Positions 1 through 8,887 of a DNA stretch of 34,830 nt are shown here, piece after piece. The DNA comes from TMED108 sp964386795 (GTDB taxonomy: Bacteria; Fidelibacterota; Marinisomatia; Marinisomatales; TCS55). The notes under the pieces are model-generated. The model did not search any database. It saw only the letters and a list, made by a program, of their open reading frames with translations, and was not told the origin of the DNA. The stretch lies in contig CAYLUE010000014.1 in assembly GCA_964386795.1 (NCBI GenBank), positions 1 through 34,830 on the forward strand. The letters are read 5' to 3'. The position numbers and the translations under genes were made by a program. Position 1 is the stretch's first letter; every line of letters begins with the position of its first letter.

Positions 1-37
1 TTCTAAATAATAATCTAAGATCGAAGGGAGATTAATT

Positions 38-283
38 ATGCAGTCACTTATAGAAACAGTTGTAAAGAAGTTGGTAGATAAACCTGATGAGGTAAATGTA
101 GAAGCTGTAGAATCAGATCAAACTATAATTTACGAATTAACAGTTGGTGATGGTGATTATGGAAAAGTAATTGGTAAAAAAGGTAGAAATGTTTCTGCTC
201 TTCGCACCATATTATTTGCTATTAATGCAAAAGAAGGTGGGAAAAGAGCTCGTTTAGAAGTTATCGACTTAAATGAAGACTAA
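38..283 (+). CDS. khpA: KH-domain RNA-binding protein KhpA
   Basis: 81-residue single KH domain. The GxxG RNA-binding loop is GKKG at residues 46-49, followed by a helix (NVSALRTIL) and the closing strand RARLEVID. KhpA proteins bind RNA, often as dimers or with KhpB, and affect cell division and small-RNA or translation functions in Gram-positives; the role in this lineage is not established. The start is supported by GGGAG about 8 bases upstream. It lies directly before rimM (11-base overlap) in the order khpA-rimM-trmD-rplS. This is the classical rpsP operon, so rpsP probably lies just left of the window; the first 37 bases hold no complete gene. Confidence 0.93.
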   Translation: MQSLIETVVKKLVDKPDEVNVEAVESDQTIIYELTVGDGDYGKVIGKKGRNVSALRTILFAINAKEGGKRARLEVIDLNED

Positions 284-773
284 ACTTTTTGCTATTGCAA
301 AAATTACTAGAGCTACAGGATTAAAAGGCGACGTTGGTGTTCGCCCATTAATTCGACAATTTGATGAATATGTCGATCGAGACCTTTTCATTGGGTTTGA
401 CGAGAATTTTGCACAAGATGTCAAGCTAACGAATGTATCTGGTACCGAAAAAAAACCCCGTTTTCATTTTGAAGGTCTTGATTCGAGAGATGATGCCGAA
501 GGTATGATTGGTCAGCTTCTTTTTGCATCAATCAATGAGAAGGATCCAATCAACCTAATATCGCCAGACCTGATAGGGGCATCGGTTGTCACTGTTTCGG
601 GTGAGCTAATAGGTAAATTAGTAGATATGATGAGCTTGCCTGCGCATGATGCGTATGTTATCTCTAGTAATAATAAAGAAGTCCTTATTCCTGTCGTACC
701 GGAATTCATTTATTCTGTAGACGTGAAGGAGGGGCTTGTAACTATTTCACCCGTAGAAGGGTTATTGGATTGA
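273..773 (+). CDS. rimM: 16S rRNA processing protein RimM
   Basis: 166 residues, the usual RimM length. The N-terminal RimM barrel carries the typical start FAIAKITRATGLKGDVGV (GLKGDV at 16-21). The C-terminal PRC barrel covers roughly residues 95-166 (LIGASVVTVSGELIGKLVDM, then VLIPVVPEF). RimM binds ribosomal protein uS19 and assists maturation of the 30S head. The ATG sits inside the end of khpA, and its TGA stop overlaps the TTG start of trmD, so the three genes are probably translationally coupled. Confidence 0.95.
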   Translation: MKTKLFAIAKITRATGLKGDVGVRPLIRQFDEYVDRDLFIGFDENFAQDVKLTNVSGTEKKPRFHFEGLDSRDDAEGMIGQLLFASINEKDPINLISPDLIGASVVTVSGELIGKLVDMMSLPAHDAYVISSNNKEVLIPVVPEFIYSVDVKEGLVTISPVEGLLD

Positions 774-1483
774 AGCAGAAAATTGCAATAATTACACCAG
801 TTCCAGATATGGTAGAATCTGTAATTCAGAATTCCATGATAAGAAAAGCTGTTGATAAAGGAATTCTGGATATTCATATTGTAAATCCAAGAGACTTTAC
901 TGAGGGCACCTATCGACAGATTGATGATGCTCCCTATGGTGGAGGCCCTGGAATGGTCATGATGGCGGAACCGTTATTCAAAGCGATTGATTTTGTAATT
1001 GATAAATTTTGCGGTGAGGATGGTATGCGAGTTTTATATCCATCTCCGCAAGGGGTTCCCTGGTGTCAAGATTCCGCTGAAGAGAATAAAAGCATCGAAA
1101 AGATTGTAATTATTTGTGGCCACTACAAAGGCGTGGATCAGCGCGTTATTGATAAATATGTAACGCATGAATATTCAATGGGAGATTTTGTACTGTCCTG
1201 CGGCGAAATACCAGCATTAATGATTGTTGATAGTATTGTAAGGTTATTACCTGGTGTGCTGAATGATATTAATTCTTCCAAGACAGATACGTTTTCATCG
1301 GATCTTTTAGATGTGCCGTACTATACACAACCAAGAGAAATTAAAGGAATGCAAGTTCCAGATGTTCTTCTATCAGGACATCACAGCAAGATCACGGACT
1401 GGAAAAAAGAACAACAGGTTGAAATCACCAAATCAAAACGTCCTGATATTTGGAAAAAATATATAAATAATAAATCGGAGTAA
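770..1483 (+). CDS. trmD: tRNA (guanine-37-N1)-methyltransferase TrmD
   Basis: 237 residues. SPOUT-class methyltransferase that uses SAM to make m1G37 in tRNAs reading CNN codons, preventing +1 frameshifts. Visible hallmarks are DDAPYGGGPGM (52-62), the SAM-binding trefoil-knot loop GHYKGVDQRV (117-126) and the following EYSMGDFVLSCGEIPALMI with SIVRLLPGVL. The start is a TTG overlapping the rimM stop (TTGA); no in-frame ATG precedes the conserved first strand, and AGAAGGG lies at a suitable distance. It is followed four bases later by rplS. Confidence 0.96.
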   Translation: MKQKIAIITPVPDMVESVIQNSMIRKAVDKGILDIHIVNPRDFTEGTYRQIDDAPYGGGPGMVMMAEPLFKAIDFVIDKFCGEDGMRVLYPSPQGVPWCQDSAEENKSIEKIVIICGHYKGVDQRVIDKYVTHEYSMGDFVLSCGEIPALMIVDSIVRLLPGVLNDINSSKTDTFSSDLLDVPYYTQPREIKGMQVPDVLLSGHHSKITDWKKEQQVEITKSKRPDIWKKYINNKSE

Positions 1484-1487
1484 AAAG

Positions 1488-1832
1488 ATGAACAAGATTA
1501 AACCGATCGTTGAGAATCAATTAAAGAATGATTTGCCTCAATTTTCAGCAGGGGATACGGTTGCAATAGATGTAAGGGTGGTAGAAGGCGGAAAAGAACG
1601 AGTGCAAAAATTTGAAGGTTTAGTGATTGGTAAGAAAGGTAGCGATGTTTCGGCAACGTTTACTGTAAGAAAAATATCAGGTGGTATTGGTGTTGAAAGA
1701 ATTTTCCCTTTACACTCACCCATGATAAGTAAAATTACTGTGAAGAGAAAAGGTAAAGTTCGTCGTGCAAAATTAAACTATATGAGAAAGTTAACAGGCG
1801 CCAAAGCAATCAGAATTGCCGAAAAGAAGTAA
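1488..1832 (+). CDS. rplS: 50S ribosomal protein bL19
   Basis: 114 residues, normal bL19 length. It has the family features FSAGDTVAIDVRVVEGGKERVQKFEGLVIGKKG, the ISGGIGVERIFPLHSP segment and the basic C-terminus with KVRRAKLNYMRKLTGAKAIRI. bL19 lies at the 30S-50S interface. It is the last gene of the operon, with a strong rho-independent terminator 27 bases after its stop. Confidence 0.97.
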   Translation: MNKIKPIVENQLKNDLPQFSAGDTVAIDVRVVEGGKERVQKFEGLVIGKKGSDVSATFTVRKISGGIGVERIFPLHSPMISKITVKRKGKVRRAKLNYMRKLTGAKAIRIAEKK

Positions 1833-1858
1833 CCTTTTTCACAGTGCTACTATTTTTA

Positions 1859-1890
1859 CCCTCATTATCATAAGGTAGTGAGGGTTTTTT
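1859..1890 (+). terminator. Rho-independent terminator of the khpA-rplS operon
   Basis: Nine-pair stem, CCCTCATTA (1859-1867) with TAGTGAGGG (1876-1884) including one T-G pair, an 8-base loop, then six T residues (1885-1890). It separates rplS from the MFS gene that starts five bases later. Confidence 0.92.
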
Positions 1891-1894
1891 ATTT

Positions 1895-2850
1895 ATGACA
1901 AAATTCGAAAAAATAATTATTGGAATATCAGGTTCCAGTCATTCGTTAGTCCATGCATTAATGCTTACGTTCCCCAGCTTAATTCCCATTATTCAAAAAG
2001 AATATAACGTAGGTCTTGATACATTAGGGTTTGTAGTATCAATTAGTGCATTATTATTTGGGCTTGGGGCCATACCTGCAGGCTGGCTAGATAGATATTT
2101 AGGTGGAAAAAAACTAATGATAATCTATCAATTGGGATCCTCTTTATCAGCTTTGGTGGTAGCATTTTCACCAAATTTTACAATAATGGTTGTAGGATTA
2201 AGCTTTATTGGACTTTTTTGTAGTATTTACCATCCTACCGGACTAACGCTTATTTCGCAAAGTATAAATAAAGTATCAAAAGGTATGGCTGTGCATGGCA
2301 TGTTTGGCTCTTTAGGCTCAGCTTTTGGTCCATTGCTTGCCGTATCATTGGCAGGGTTAATTTCTTGGCGTGCTTCATATTTTGTATTGGGAATATTAAA
2401 CGCAATCTTAGCGCTGATAACTTTTATTAATATTCCAAATAAAACCCAGATTATTAATAATCAGCCAAAAAAATCAAATAGAAAAACCAATAAAACAGCA
2501 CTTATTTATTACTTTATTACCAATTCATTTTTAGGAATGGCCTATTATGGCTTTACGACATTTATGCCGATTCACTTATCAGAAAATACCTTTAATTTTT
2601 TACCAGAAATTTCTCACAATATGAAGGCGGGACTTTTTCCAACAATAGTATTTCTTGCAGGGATGATTGGAGCTTTATTAGGAGGAAAAATTGGTGATAA
2701 ATTCGATAAAAGAATATCTTTTATGATAATTATTCTATTAAACATTCCTGTATTTTTCCTCGTGGGAATAACTTCAAACATTACCTTAATTATTTGCAGT
2801 ATAATGCTTGGAATAATTTATTTTAGCAATCAACCAATCGGCAATACTCT
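1895..2850 (+). CDS. MFS transporter, 3' end lost in an assembly gap
   Basis: About 318 residues are visible before the N run, with 9-10 hydrophobic helices. The pattern is that of the major facilitator superfamily: a short loop GWLDRYLGGKK after TM2, the repeat-equivalent loop GGKIGDKFDKR in the second half, and IYHPTGLTLIS in TM4, which resembles the fosmidomycin-resistance (Fsr-like) group. Substrate unknown. MFS proteins usually have about 390-400 residues, so roughly 70-80 are missing. It starts immediately after the rplS terminator with no clear Shine-Dalgarno, so transcription may come from read-through or from a promoter overlapping the terminator. It must not be joined to the SelA sequence across the gap, although both happen to stay in one frame. 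Confidence 0.85.
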
Positions 2851-2950
2851 NNNNNNNNNNNNNNNNNNNNNNNNNNNNNNNNNNNNNNNNNNNNNNNNNN
2901 NNNNNNNNNNNNNNNNNNNNNNNNNNNNNNNNNNNNNNNNNNNNNNNNNN
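2851..2950. other. Scaffold gap (100 N)
   Basis: Exactly 100 N, a conventional placeholder of unknown true length. It hides the 3' end of the MFS gene, the MFS-selA junction and about 50 codons of the selA 5' end. Confidence 0.98.
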
Positions 2951-4180
2951 GGAAATCTTCAATTAGATCGCAACCAAATCATACAAAGTATCTTATTAAA
3001 ATTAACTAAACTATCTACTGCAAGCATAAAACCAGTTATTAATGCTACCGGTATTATTCTTCATACAGGCCTTGGCAGAGCTCCAGTTGGTAAAACTATT
3101 ATAAGCAAAGTATCAAAACGATTATCAGGGTATGTTAATTTAGAATTGAATCTTGAAACCGGAAAACGCGGTCAGAGACAAGAGCATATTTCTGCATTAA
3201 TCTCCTCAATAACTGGTGCGCAAGATGCGATGGTCGTTAATAATAATGCAGCTGCAGTTTTATTATCGTTAAACGAATTAGCAGAAGGCAAAGATGTAAT
3301 CGTGTCTCGAGGACAGTTAGTTGAAATTGGCGGCTCATTTAGAATACCAGATATGATTGCAAAAAGCGGATGCAGGCTCGTTGAGGTTGGAACCACAAAT
3401 CGTACACATATCGGTGACTACGAAAATGCTATTTCCTCTAATACGGGTCTAATATTATGGGTCCATACATCCAATTATACGATTTCAGGATTTACAAAAC
3501 AGGTTGAAATAGGTCAGCTGGTTGAATTAGGTAGAAAAAAACGAATTCCCGTTATGTCAGACCTTGGCTGTGGTGAGGTTTTAGACCTATCTAAGAAAGG
3601 CATACCAACCAATATGATAGTTCACGATGTTATTAAATCTGGCTCAAGCATAACGACATTTTCAGGTGATAAGCTCCTAGGAGGTCCACAATGCGGTCTA
3701 ATCGTTGGTAAAAGGCCATTAATTAAACGAATCAAGGTAAACCCCATCGCAAGAACCGTAAGGTGCGATAAATGGACTATTTCGATGCTTGAAGAAACCC
3801 TGCGTTCATTGCGCATCGATTCATTAAAAGATAATTTGACGATTTCACTGATGATGACAAACAGAGAACAGCTAAACAAGCGAGCCAAAAAGCTCTTATC
3901 AATTATACCAACTAAGCTTAGATCAAATCACAATATTTCAATTCAGGAAACACTTGTTGAGGCAGGGAGCGGTACACTTCCTGGGGCTACATTTGATTCA
4001 ATAGCATTTAAAATTAATTCCAAAAAATATACACCAGCAAAGTTATCATATAAATTTAGAAATGCTCAAAATCCAGTTGTCGGATATATTAAAGGCAATA
4101 GCTATTATATTGATTTCAAATCAATAATTCCTCGTCAAGAAAAACTGCTCTTTAACTCCATTCTTGAAGTTTTAGGCTAA
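2951..4180 (+). CDS. selA: L-seryl-tRNA(Sec) selenium transferase SelA, 5' end in gap
   Basis: 409 residues are visible; bacterial SelA is about 460, so roughly 50 N-terminal residues lie in the gap. This PLP enzyme converts Ser-tRNA(Sec) to Sec-tRNA(Sec) with selenophosphate. Hallmarks are PVINATGIILHTGLGRAP near the start, NLELNLETGKRG, the NNNAAAVLLSLNELA segment, SRGQLVEIGGSFRIPDM, and the PLP-binding lysine in SGDKLLGGPQCG (Lys codon 3671-3673). GSGTLPGATF lies near the end. It sits 9 bases upstream of selB, a standard selAB pair. A predicted selenoprotein lies about 28 kb downstream. Confidence 0.95.
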   Translation, partial: GNLQLDRNQIIQSILLKLTKLSTASIKPVINATGIILHTGLGRAPVGKTIISKVSKRLSGYVNLELNLETGKRGQRQEHISALISSITGAQDAMVVNNNAAAVLLSLNELAEGKDVIVSRGQLVEIGGSFRIPDMIAKSGCRLVEVGTTNRTHIGDYENAISSNTGLILWVHTSNYTISGFTKQVEIGQLVELGRKKRIPVMSDLGCGEVLDLSKKGIPTNMIVHDVIKSGSSITTFSGDKLLGGPQCGLIVGKRPLIKRIKVNPIARTVRCDKWTISMLEETLRSLRIDSLKDNLTISLMMTNREQLNKRAKKLLSIIPTKLRSNHNISIQETLVEAGSGTLPGATFDSIAFKINSKKYTPAKLSYKFRNAQNPVVGYIKGNSYYIDFKSIIPRQEKLLFNSILEVLG

Positions 4181-4189
4181 ATCAACTCT

Positions 4190-6037
4190 ATGCAAATTGT
4201 TATTGGCACAGCCGGCCACATTGACCATGGTAAAACATCGCTTGTAAAATCTCTAACCGGAACAGATACTGATCACCTTCTAGAGGAAAAAAATAGAGGA
4301 ATGACTATCGATTTAGGCTTTGCTTATTTTAATAAAGAAATTACCATTATAGATGTTCCGGGTCATGAAAAGTTTATTAGAAATATGGTGGCCGGTGTAT
4401 CCACTATACAAATAGCCTTGATCGTAGTCGCTGCTGATGATGGCTTGATGCCCCAAACATACGAGCACATTGATATTTTACATTTTTTAAATGTTCAACA
4501 TGCAATTATTGCCCTATCCAAGATAGATACCGTAGAAGAAAATTGGATTGAGATGGTTGAAAAAGATATCAAAACTGCTATAGAGCAGACTAATTTTAAA
4601 AATGCTAATATAATCAGAACTTCTACCAAGACTGGTAACGGAATTGATCTGCTAAAAGAAGAAATAGCTATGCTTTGTAAGAATGTAAAAACTGATCACG
4701 ATAGAGGATTTTTTTATTTACCGGTTGATAGGGTTTTTTCTAAAACTGGCCATGGAACTGTAGTGACGGGAACTGTTATTTCAGGTAAGGCAGAAATTAG
4801 TAATGAATTAGAAGTTATGCCGGAAGGTAAAAAGGTGACCGTGAGATCAATGCAGACCCACGGCGAGATAACACCGTTAGTTCAGATGGGGGATAGAGCC
4901 GCAATCAATTTATCTAATATAGATAAAAATACGATTCGAAGAGGGTCTACGTTAGTTGCAAAGAATTTAATCAAGCCTACATCTAAAATTATTGCTCATA
5001 TAATAATGGCCAATAACACAAAGTGGAAAATAAAAAATAAACAATCAGTGCATTTGCATATTGGAACTTGCCAGGTAGTTGCAAAAGCAATTACTTACGG
5101 TCTCACCTTATCTTCAGGCCAATCGGCCAATATCTTACTTGAATTAAATAAACCAATATCTAGTATCAATGATCAACGGTTTATTATTAGAAGCTTTTCT
5201 CCTATGGAAACCATAGCGGGGTGTGTGATTTTAGATCAAAACCCAAAGGTATCAAAAAAAGAGTTGAAGCTCTTGATCCAGACATTAGATCTTGATCCAT
5301 CAAAAAGAATAAATCAATTAATTGATATTAATTGGAAAAAACCTTTATCCTTAAAAGAATGGTCAGGAGTATTTAATACCAATCTCTCTCAAATTAATAA
5401 TTGGATTCATGGCCAGGAGATTATGAATGATTGCAATCTTTTATTTAATACAATCATCTTAGATAGATCAAAAAATCAAATACTAGACGAGATTAATAAA
5501 TTTCATTTGAAACATCCCTATAAAAAATCGATTCCACGAGAAGAGTTAATCAATATGGTTGGCTATAGTAAGGAATGGTTTGATTATACTATAAATGAAT
5601 TAACAGATGAGGTGTCAGTTATCAATGCTGGATATGCCCTTAAGAATAACAAAATGACCCTTGAAGGCGCAGATATAGAAATAGCCAATACGATTGAAAG
5701 TAAAATAAAAAACTCTAAATTCAATCTTTTGTCGTCCTCTGATTTAGAAAATAAGAATCCCGATAAAGCGTTACAAATTTTACATATTTTAAAAGATAAA
5801 GAAAAAATAATTCAAATAGCCTCAGACCTGTGGATACATGAAGATTACCATAAAAAACTTGTAATCCAATTAACATCGTTTTTTAAGACAAATAGCCAAT
5901 TAAGTATTTCTGAGTTCAAATCACTCACCCTTACCACCAGAAAGAATGCTATCCCTTTATTAGAATTTTGCGATAAAAATGAATTAACAATAAGAGAGGA
6001 TAATTGTAGAATAAAGGGTAAAGAAATTAATGTTTAA
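4190..6037 (+). CDS. selB: Selenocysteine-specific elongation factor SelB
   Basis: 615 residues, the normal SelB length. The GTPase domain has G1 GTAGHIDHGKTS (6-17), G2 around RGMTIDLGF (36-44), G3 DVPGHE (55-60) and G4 SKID (110-113). EF-Tu-like domains 2 and 3 follow (about 170-340), then a C-terminal run of winged helices (about 400-612). In E. coli the last of these bind the SECIS hairpin. SelB carries Sec-tRNA(Sec) to ribosomes paused at an in-frame UGA followed by SECIS. The presence of selA and selB implies that the genome decodes some UGA codons as Sec; selC and selD are not visible in this window. The last 8 bases overlap the next gene. Confidence 0.96.
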   Translation: MQIVIGTAGHIDHGKTSLVKSLTGTDTDHLLEEKNRGMTIDLGFAYFNKEITIIDVPGHEKFIRNMVAGVSTIQIALIVVAADDGLMPQTYEHIDILHFLNVQHAIIALSKIDTVEENWIEMVEKDIKTAIEQTNFKNANIIRTSTKTGNGIDLLKEEIAMLCKNVKTDHDRGFFYLPVDRVFSKTGHGTVVTGTVISGKAEISNELEVMPEGKKVTVRSMQTHGEITPLVQMGDRAAINLSNIDKNTIRRGSTLVAKNLIKPTSKIIAHIIMANNTKWKIKNKQSVHLHIGTCQVVAKAITYGLTLSSGQSANILLELNKPISSINDQRFIIRSFSPMETIAGCVILDQNPKVSKKELKLLIQTLDLDPSKRINQLIDINWKKPLSLKEWSGVFNTNLSQINNWIHGQEIMNDCNLLFNTIILDRSKNQILDEINKFHLKHPYKKSIPREELINMVGYSKEWFDYTINELTDEVSVINAGYALKNNKMTLEGADIEIANTIESKIKNSKFNLLSSSDLENKNPDKALQILHILKDKEKIIQIASDLWIHEDYHKKLVIQLTSFFKTNSQLSISEFKSLTLTTRKNAIPLLEFCDKNELTIREDNCRIKGKEINV

Positions 6038-7091
6038 GTTTTTCCAAATTAAGAATCTAATATACCTTTTATTTTTTATTACCTCATCTAGCTCTCAATC
6101 GTATTGGGTTAGATACGGTTGGCAGCTATATGAAAATGCAGGAGATGCACGGATATTGTCAATGGGATCTGCGGCAGTGACCGATTACGGAACTACGACA
6201 TCTTCTTTATTTAACCCTGCTTCAAGTGGTTATTCTTCTATGCACAATATTAACTACACACATCAAAGTAGATTAGGCGGAATGATAAATAGTGATTTAA
6301 TCGGCTTTCCATTAACGGGTTATAGCCGGCCATTAAATCTTATCATTTTGTATGAAGGTATAGATCAAATACCTGACACGAGAAACATACTCCTTGATTT
6401 TGGTTTAGATGGTATTCCTGGAACTGGTGATATTGGAGAGGGCAATGGCCTTCTTGATGAGGGAGAACGTTTAGATGGAAACAAATTGACTTATTTTTCG
6501 CAAAAACAGACAGGTATACATATTAGTACCGCATGGGATAGGGAGTCATACAAATTTGGAATCGGAATAAAATCTCTCTATCATACTTTAGGTGAATTTT
6601 CTTCAACGGGAATTGGTCTTGACCTAGGGTTTATATCTCACCCTTGGCAAAACGGTAGAGTAGGGATATTGATCAGAGATTTTACTACAAGCTGGCAAGT
6701 TTGGAATAATGGAACTATCGAACGGTTTAAACCAACAATAGTGACAGGTTTTTCACATAATTATTTCTTCGAAAAGATGAAAATAAATGCCAAGGGGAAT
6801 GCTGATTTTGTTTGGGATACCAATGGAATAAATAAATCATCTTCGAGCATAAATAAAAACAACACCTATGCTCTATTTGGACTAAATATTATTTATGATA
6901 ATATTGTCGCAATACGTTTTGGTAGAAATAAAATTAAATCCACAACAATGGGAGTGGGATTAAGCTGGAAAGATATCTCGTTGGATTATGCATTTTTGAA
7001 TGAACCGCAAAATTCAGGCTTGGGCTCGACTCATCTTATATCATTAAGTATAAATTCTGACTTAATTTTAGAATATATAGATAAGTTATAG
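6030..7091 (+). CDS. PorV/PorQ-like outer-membrane beta-barrel protein
   Basis: 353 residues with an N-terminal hydrophobic signal sequence ending near TSSSSQ (about residue 23). It has the family opening ENAGDARILSMGSAAVTDYGTTTSSLFNPAS, i.e. the G-A-R-x-L-x-M-G and NPA motifs of PorV/PorQ (UPF0164) barrels. The rest is alternating aromatic/polar strands ending in hydrophobic ISLSIN. PorV is a type IX secretion component in Bacteroidetes; many relatives are only known as putative barrels, so the function here is open. Its ATG lies within the last codons of selB (8-base overlap). That coupling is probably a matter of compact gene order rather than selenium function. Confidence 0.75.
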   Translation: MFKFFQIKNLIYLLFFITSSSSQSYWVRYGWQLYENAGDARILSMGSAAVTDYGTTTSSLFNPASSGYSSMHNINYTHQSRLGGMINSDLIGFPLTGYSRPLNLIILYEGIDQIPDTRNILLDFGLDGIPGTGDIGEGNGLLDEGERLDGNKLTYFSQKQTGIHISTAWDRESYKFGIGIKSLYHTLGEFSSTGIGLDLGFISHPWQNGRVGILIRDFTTSWQVWNNGTIERFKPTIVTGFSHNYFFEKMKINAKGNADFVWDTNGINKSSSSINKNNTYALFGLNIIYDNIVAIRFGRNKIKSTTMGVGLSWKDISLDYAFLNEPQNSGLGSTHLISLSINSDLILEYIDKL

Positions 7092-7112
7092 ATTATTTGA
7101 ATTTCTATAATT
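7084..7112 (+). terminator. Weak hairpin at the end of the PorV-like gene
   Basis: TTATAGA (7086-7092) pairs with TCTATAA (7104-7110) across the stop codon, extendable by an A-T and a G-T pair. The stem is AT-rich and the following T run is poor (TTGTTTC), so this is only a possible weak terminator or 3' end structure. Confidence 0.25.
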
Positions 7113-7169
7113 GTTTCACCATTGTTGTGAACATTGTAAGTTTCCACGCTTTTTTGGAGTTAAAATAAA

Positions 7170-8030
7170 ATGATTAATAGCATGACAGGCTATGGTAGGT
7201 CCTCAGCGGGAAGAGGTAATAACAAAATCTCAATTATGATTAAATCTGTAAATGGGAGATTTCTTGATCTGAAAATGAGAGGTTTTGATATTGATCCATC
7301 AATTGATAAAAAAATACGAGATTTAATTTCAGATAAACTTATCAGAGGAACAGTGCATATTAATTTTGAATCTGACACTAGCAATGATAACGGGTCACAT
7401 ACATTTAATGAAAGTCATTTTGAATCATTAATAAAAATTATCAATTCAATAGAAAAAAAATATGATCAGAAATTAAATATTAGCGATATCATTAATTCTG
7501 GTGATTTATTTAAATCGAATGAAATAAAATCAGTAGACGCTAAAATAATCCTTAAAGCTGTATCCGATGCTTGCAATAAAGTTATTAAAATGCGAAAAGA
7601 GGAAGGGTTAAAACTAAAAAAAGATATTGAATTCAGATTGGGTAAATTACGTAAAGAACTAAGCAAAGTCGAAAAACAGCTGCCCGCTGAACATAAAAAA
7701 AGAATGAGTAAATTGAAAAAAAGACTATCTGAATTAACAAACAATATTCAGCTCGACAAAACTAGAATTAATCAAGAAATTGCTATCATTGCTGAAAAAT
7801 CAGATATAACTGAGGAGGTTGTTAGGTTAAAAAGTCATTTTAGTCAATTTGAAAAAATAGCAAAAGATAAAAATCCTGCAGGTAGACGATTAAATTTCCT
7901 TCTTCAGGAAATAGGCAGAGAAATTAACACTATTGGATCAAAAAGTTTTTCAGACAAAATAGTAAACAATATTATTATTATGAAAGATGAAGCAGAAAAG
8001 ATTAGAGAGCAAATTCAAAATATCTTATGA
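7170..8030 (+). CDS. YicC family endoribonuclease
   Basis: 286 residues, typical length. It starts with the family signature MINSMTGYGRSS and VKSVNGRFLDLKMRG (YicC-like N-terminal domain). A coiled-coil middle follows (about 135-200, rich in K/E/L). The C-terminal DUF1732 has GRRLNFLLQEIGREINTIGSKS. YicC homologues are endoribonucleases that act on small RNA or mRNA in E. coli and B. subtilis. GGAG lies 11 bases before the ATG. The stop overlaps the gmk ATG (ATGA). The yicC-gmk-rpoZ order is widely conserved. Confidence 0.92.
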   Translation: MINSMTGYGRSSAGRGNNKISIMIKSVNGRFLDLKMRGFDIDPSIDKKIRDLISDKLIRGTVHINFESDTSNDNGSHTFNESHFESLIKIINSIEKKYDQKLNISDIINSGDLFKSNEIKSVDAKIILKAVSDACNKVIKMRKEEGLKLKKDIEFRLGKLRKELSKVEKQLPAEHKKRMSKLKKRLSELTNNIQLDKTRINQEIAIIAEKSDITEEVVRLKSHFSQFEKIAKDKNPAGRRLNFLLQEIGREINTIGSKSFSDKIVNNIIIMKDEAEKIREQIQNIL

Positions 8031-8602
8031 AAAATTTATTTATAATTACTGCTCCATCAGGATCTGGAAAAAGCACTTTATGCAAAGAAATTTTAAAGAG
8101 AGAAAATAAAATTCAATTATCAGTTTCTCACACATCGCGAAAAAAGAGACCGGATGAAAAAAATGGTGTTGATTATTTTTTTGTTACTAAAGAAGAATTT
8201 TTATATGGCATAGAAAATGACGATTATATAGAATGGGATTTTCATTTTGATTGTTACTATGGAACATCAAAATCTCAAATCGAACAATCAATCGATGATA
8301 AGACACCTCTTTTATTAGAGCTAGATGTTAAAGGTGCAGTATCTATTCAAAAACTTTTTCCAAATATGACCACCTCAATTTTTGTAGAACCACCAAACTT
8401 AAATGAATTAATACAAAGATTAGAGAAAAGGGGTTCTGATACTCAGGAAGAAATAGAAAAAAGACTGCAAAGGATTGAGTTAGAACTATCTTATAAATCA
8501 AATTTTGATTTCTCTATTGTTAATGATAAACTTGAAGATGCTACAAATAAAATTATAGAAATTATACAAAATGAAATAAAAGGAGTGCTGAATGTCACTT
8601 GA
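8027..8602 (+). CDS. gmk: Guanylate kinase
   Basis: 191 residues. It phosphorylates GMP (and dGMP) with ATP to GDP. P-loop APSGSGKST (9-17); GMP-binding SHTSRKKRPDEKNGVDYFF with the conserved SxTTR-like and GxDY motifs; the acid residue in LLLELDVKGA; then IFVEPPNLNELIQRLEKRG. It overlaps yicC by 4 bases, and rpoZ starts inside its last codons. ppGpp made by the Rel enzyme encoded downstream is a known inhibitor of some Gmk enzymes, but nothing in the sequence tests that here. Confidence 0.96.
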   Translation: MKNLFIITAPSGSGKSTLCKEILKRENKIQLSVSHTSRKKRPDEKNGVDYFFVTKEEFLYGIENDDYIEWDFHFDCYYGTSKSQIEQSIDDKTPLLLELDVKGAVSIQKLFPNMTTSIFVEPPNLNELIQRLEKRGSDTQEEIEKRLQRIELELSYKSNFDFSIVNDKLEDATNKIIEIIQNEIKGVLNVT

Positions 8603-8870
8603 ACCACTATCCATTCGTGAGATGGAAAAAAACGCTGAAGATATCTATGAATCTGTTGTTGTTATGTCCAAACGAGCAAAGCAAGTACTTAGCGATAGAA
8701 TTGTTGAAGATATAATCGACTCAACTGAGGAAGAAGAAATGGGCGTATATGATGAGGTCGTTGAAATCAATCCCGATGATTATGAAGAACTTGAAAAGCC
8801 AACATCTGTTTCGGTAAATGAATTTTTAGACGGAGCGATTAAATGGGAAAGAGATCAAGAGGAATCATAA
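8592..8870 (+). CDS. rpoZ: RNA polymerase omega subunit
   Basis: 92-residue acidic protein with an omega-like core, ESVVVMSKRAKQVLSDRIVEDI. The acidic middle (STEEEEMGVYDEVVEINPDDYEE) and C-terminal EFLDGAIKWERD are typical of FCB-group omega proteins. The position directly after gmk is the classical rpoZ location. AAAAGGAGTG just upstream gives a good ribosome binding site within the gmk 3' end. Assignment rests on context plus short motifs. Confidence 0.82.
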   Translation: MSLEPLSIREMEKNAEDIYESVVVMSKRAKQVLSDRIVEDIIDSTEEEEMGVYDEVVEINPDDYEELEKPTSVSVNEFLDGAIKWERDQEES

Positions 8871-8887
8871 TAGTTTGAGAATTATTT

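Noticed and set aside
1895..4180. A single 761-residue fusion of an MFS transporter and SelA
   Set aside because: The two parts are joined only through 100 N that by chance keep the frame. They are unrelated families, each lacking its inner end, so two genes are called.
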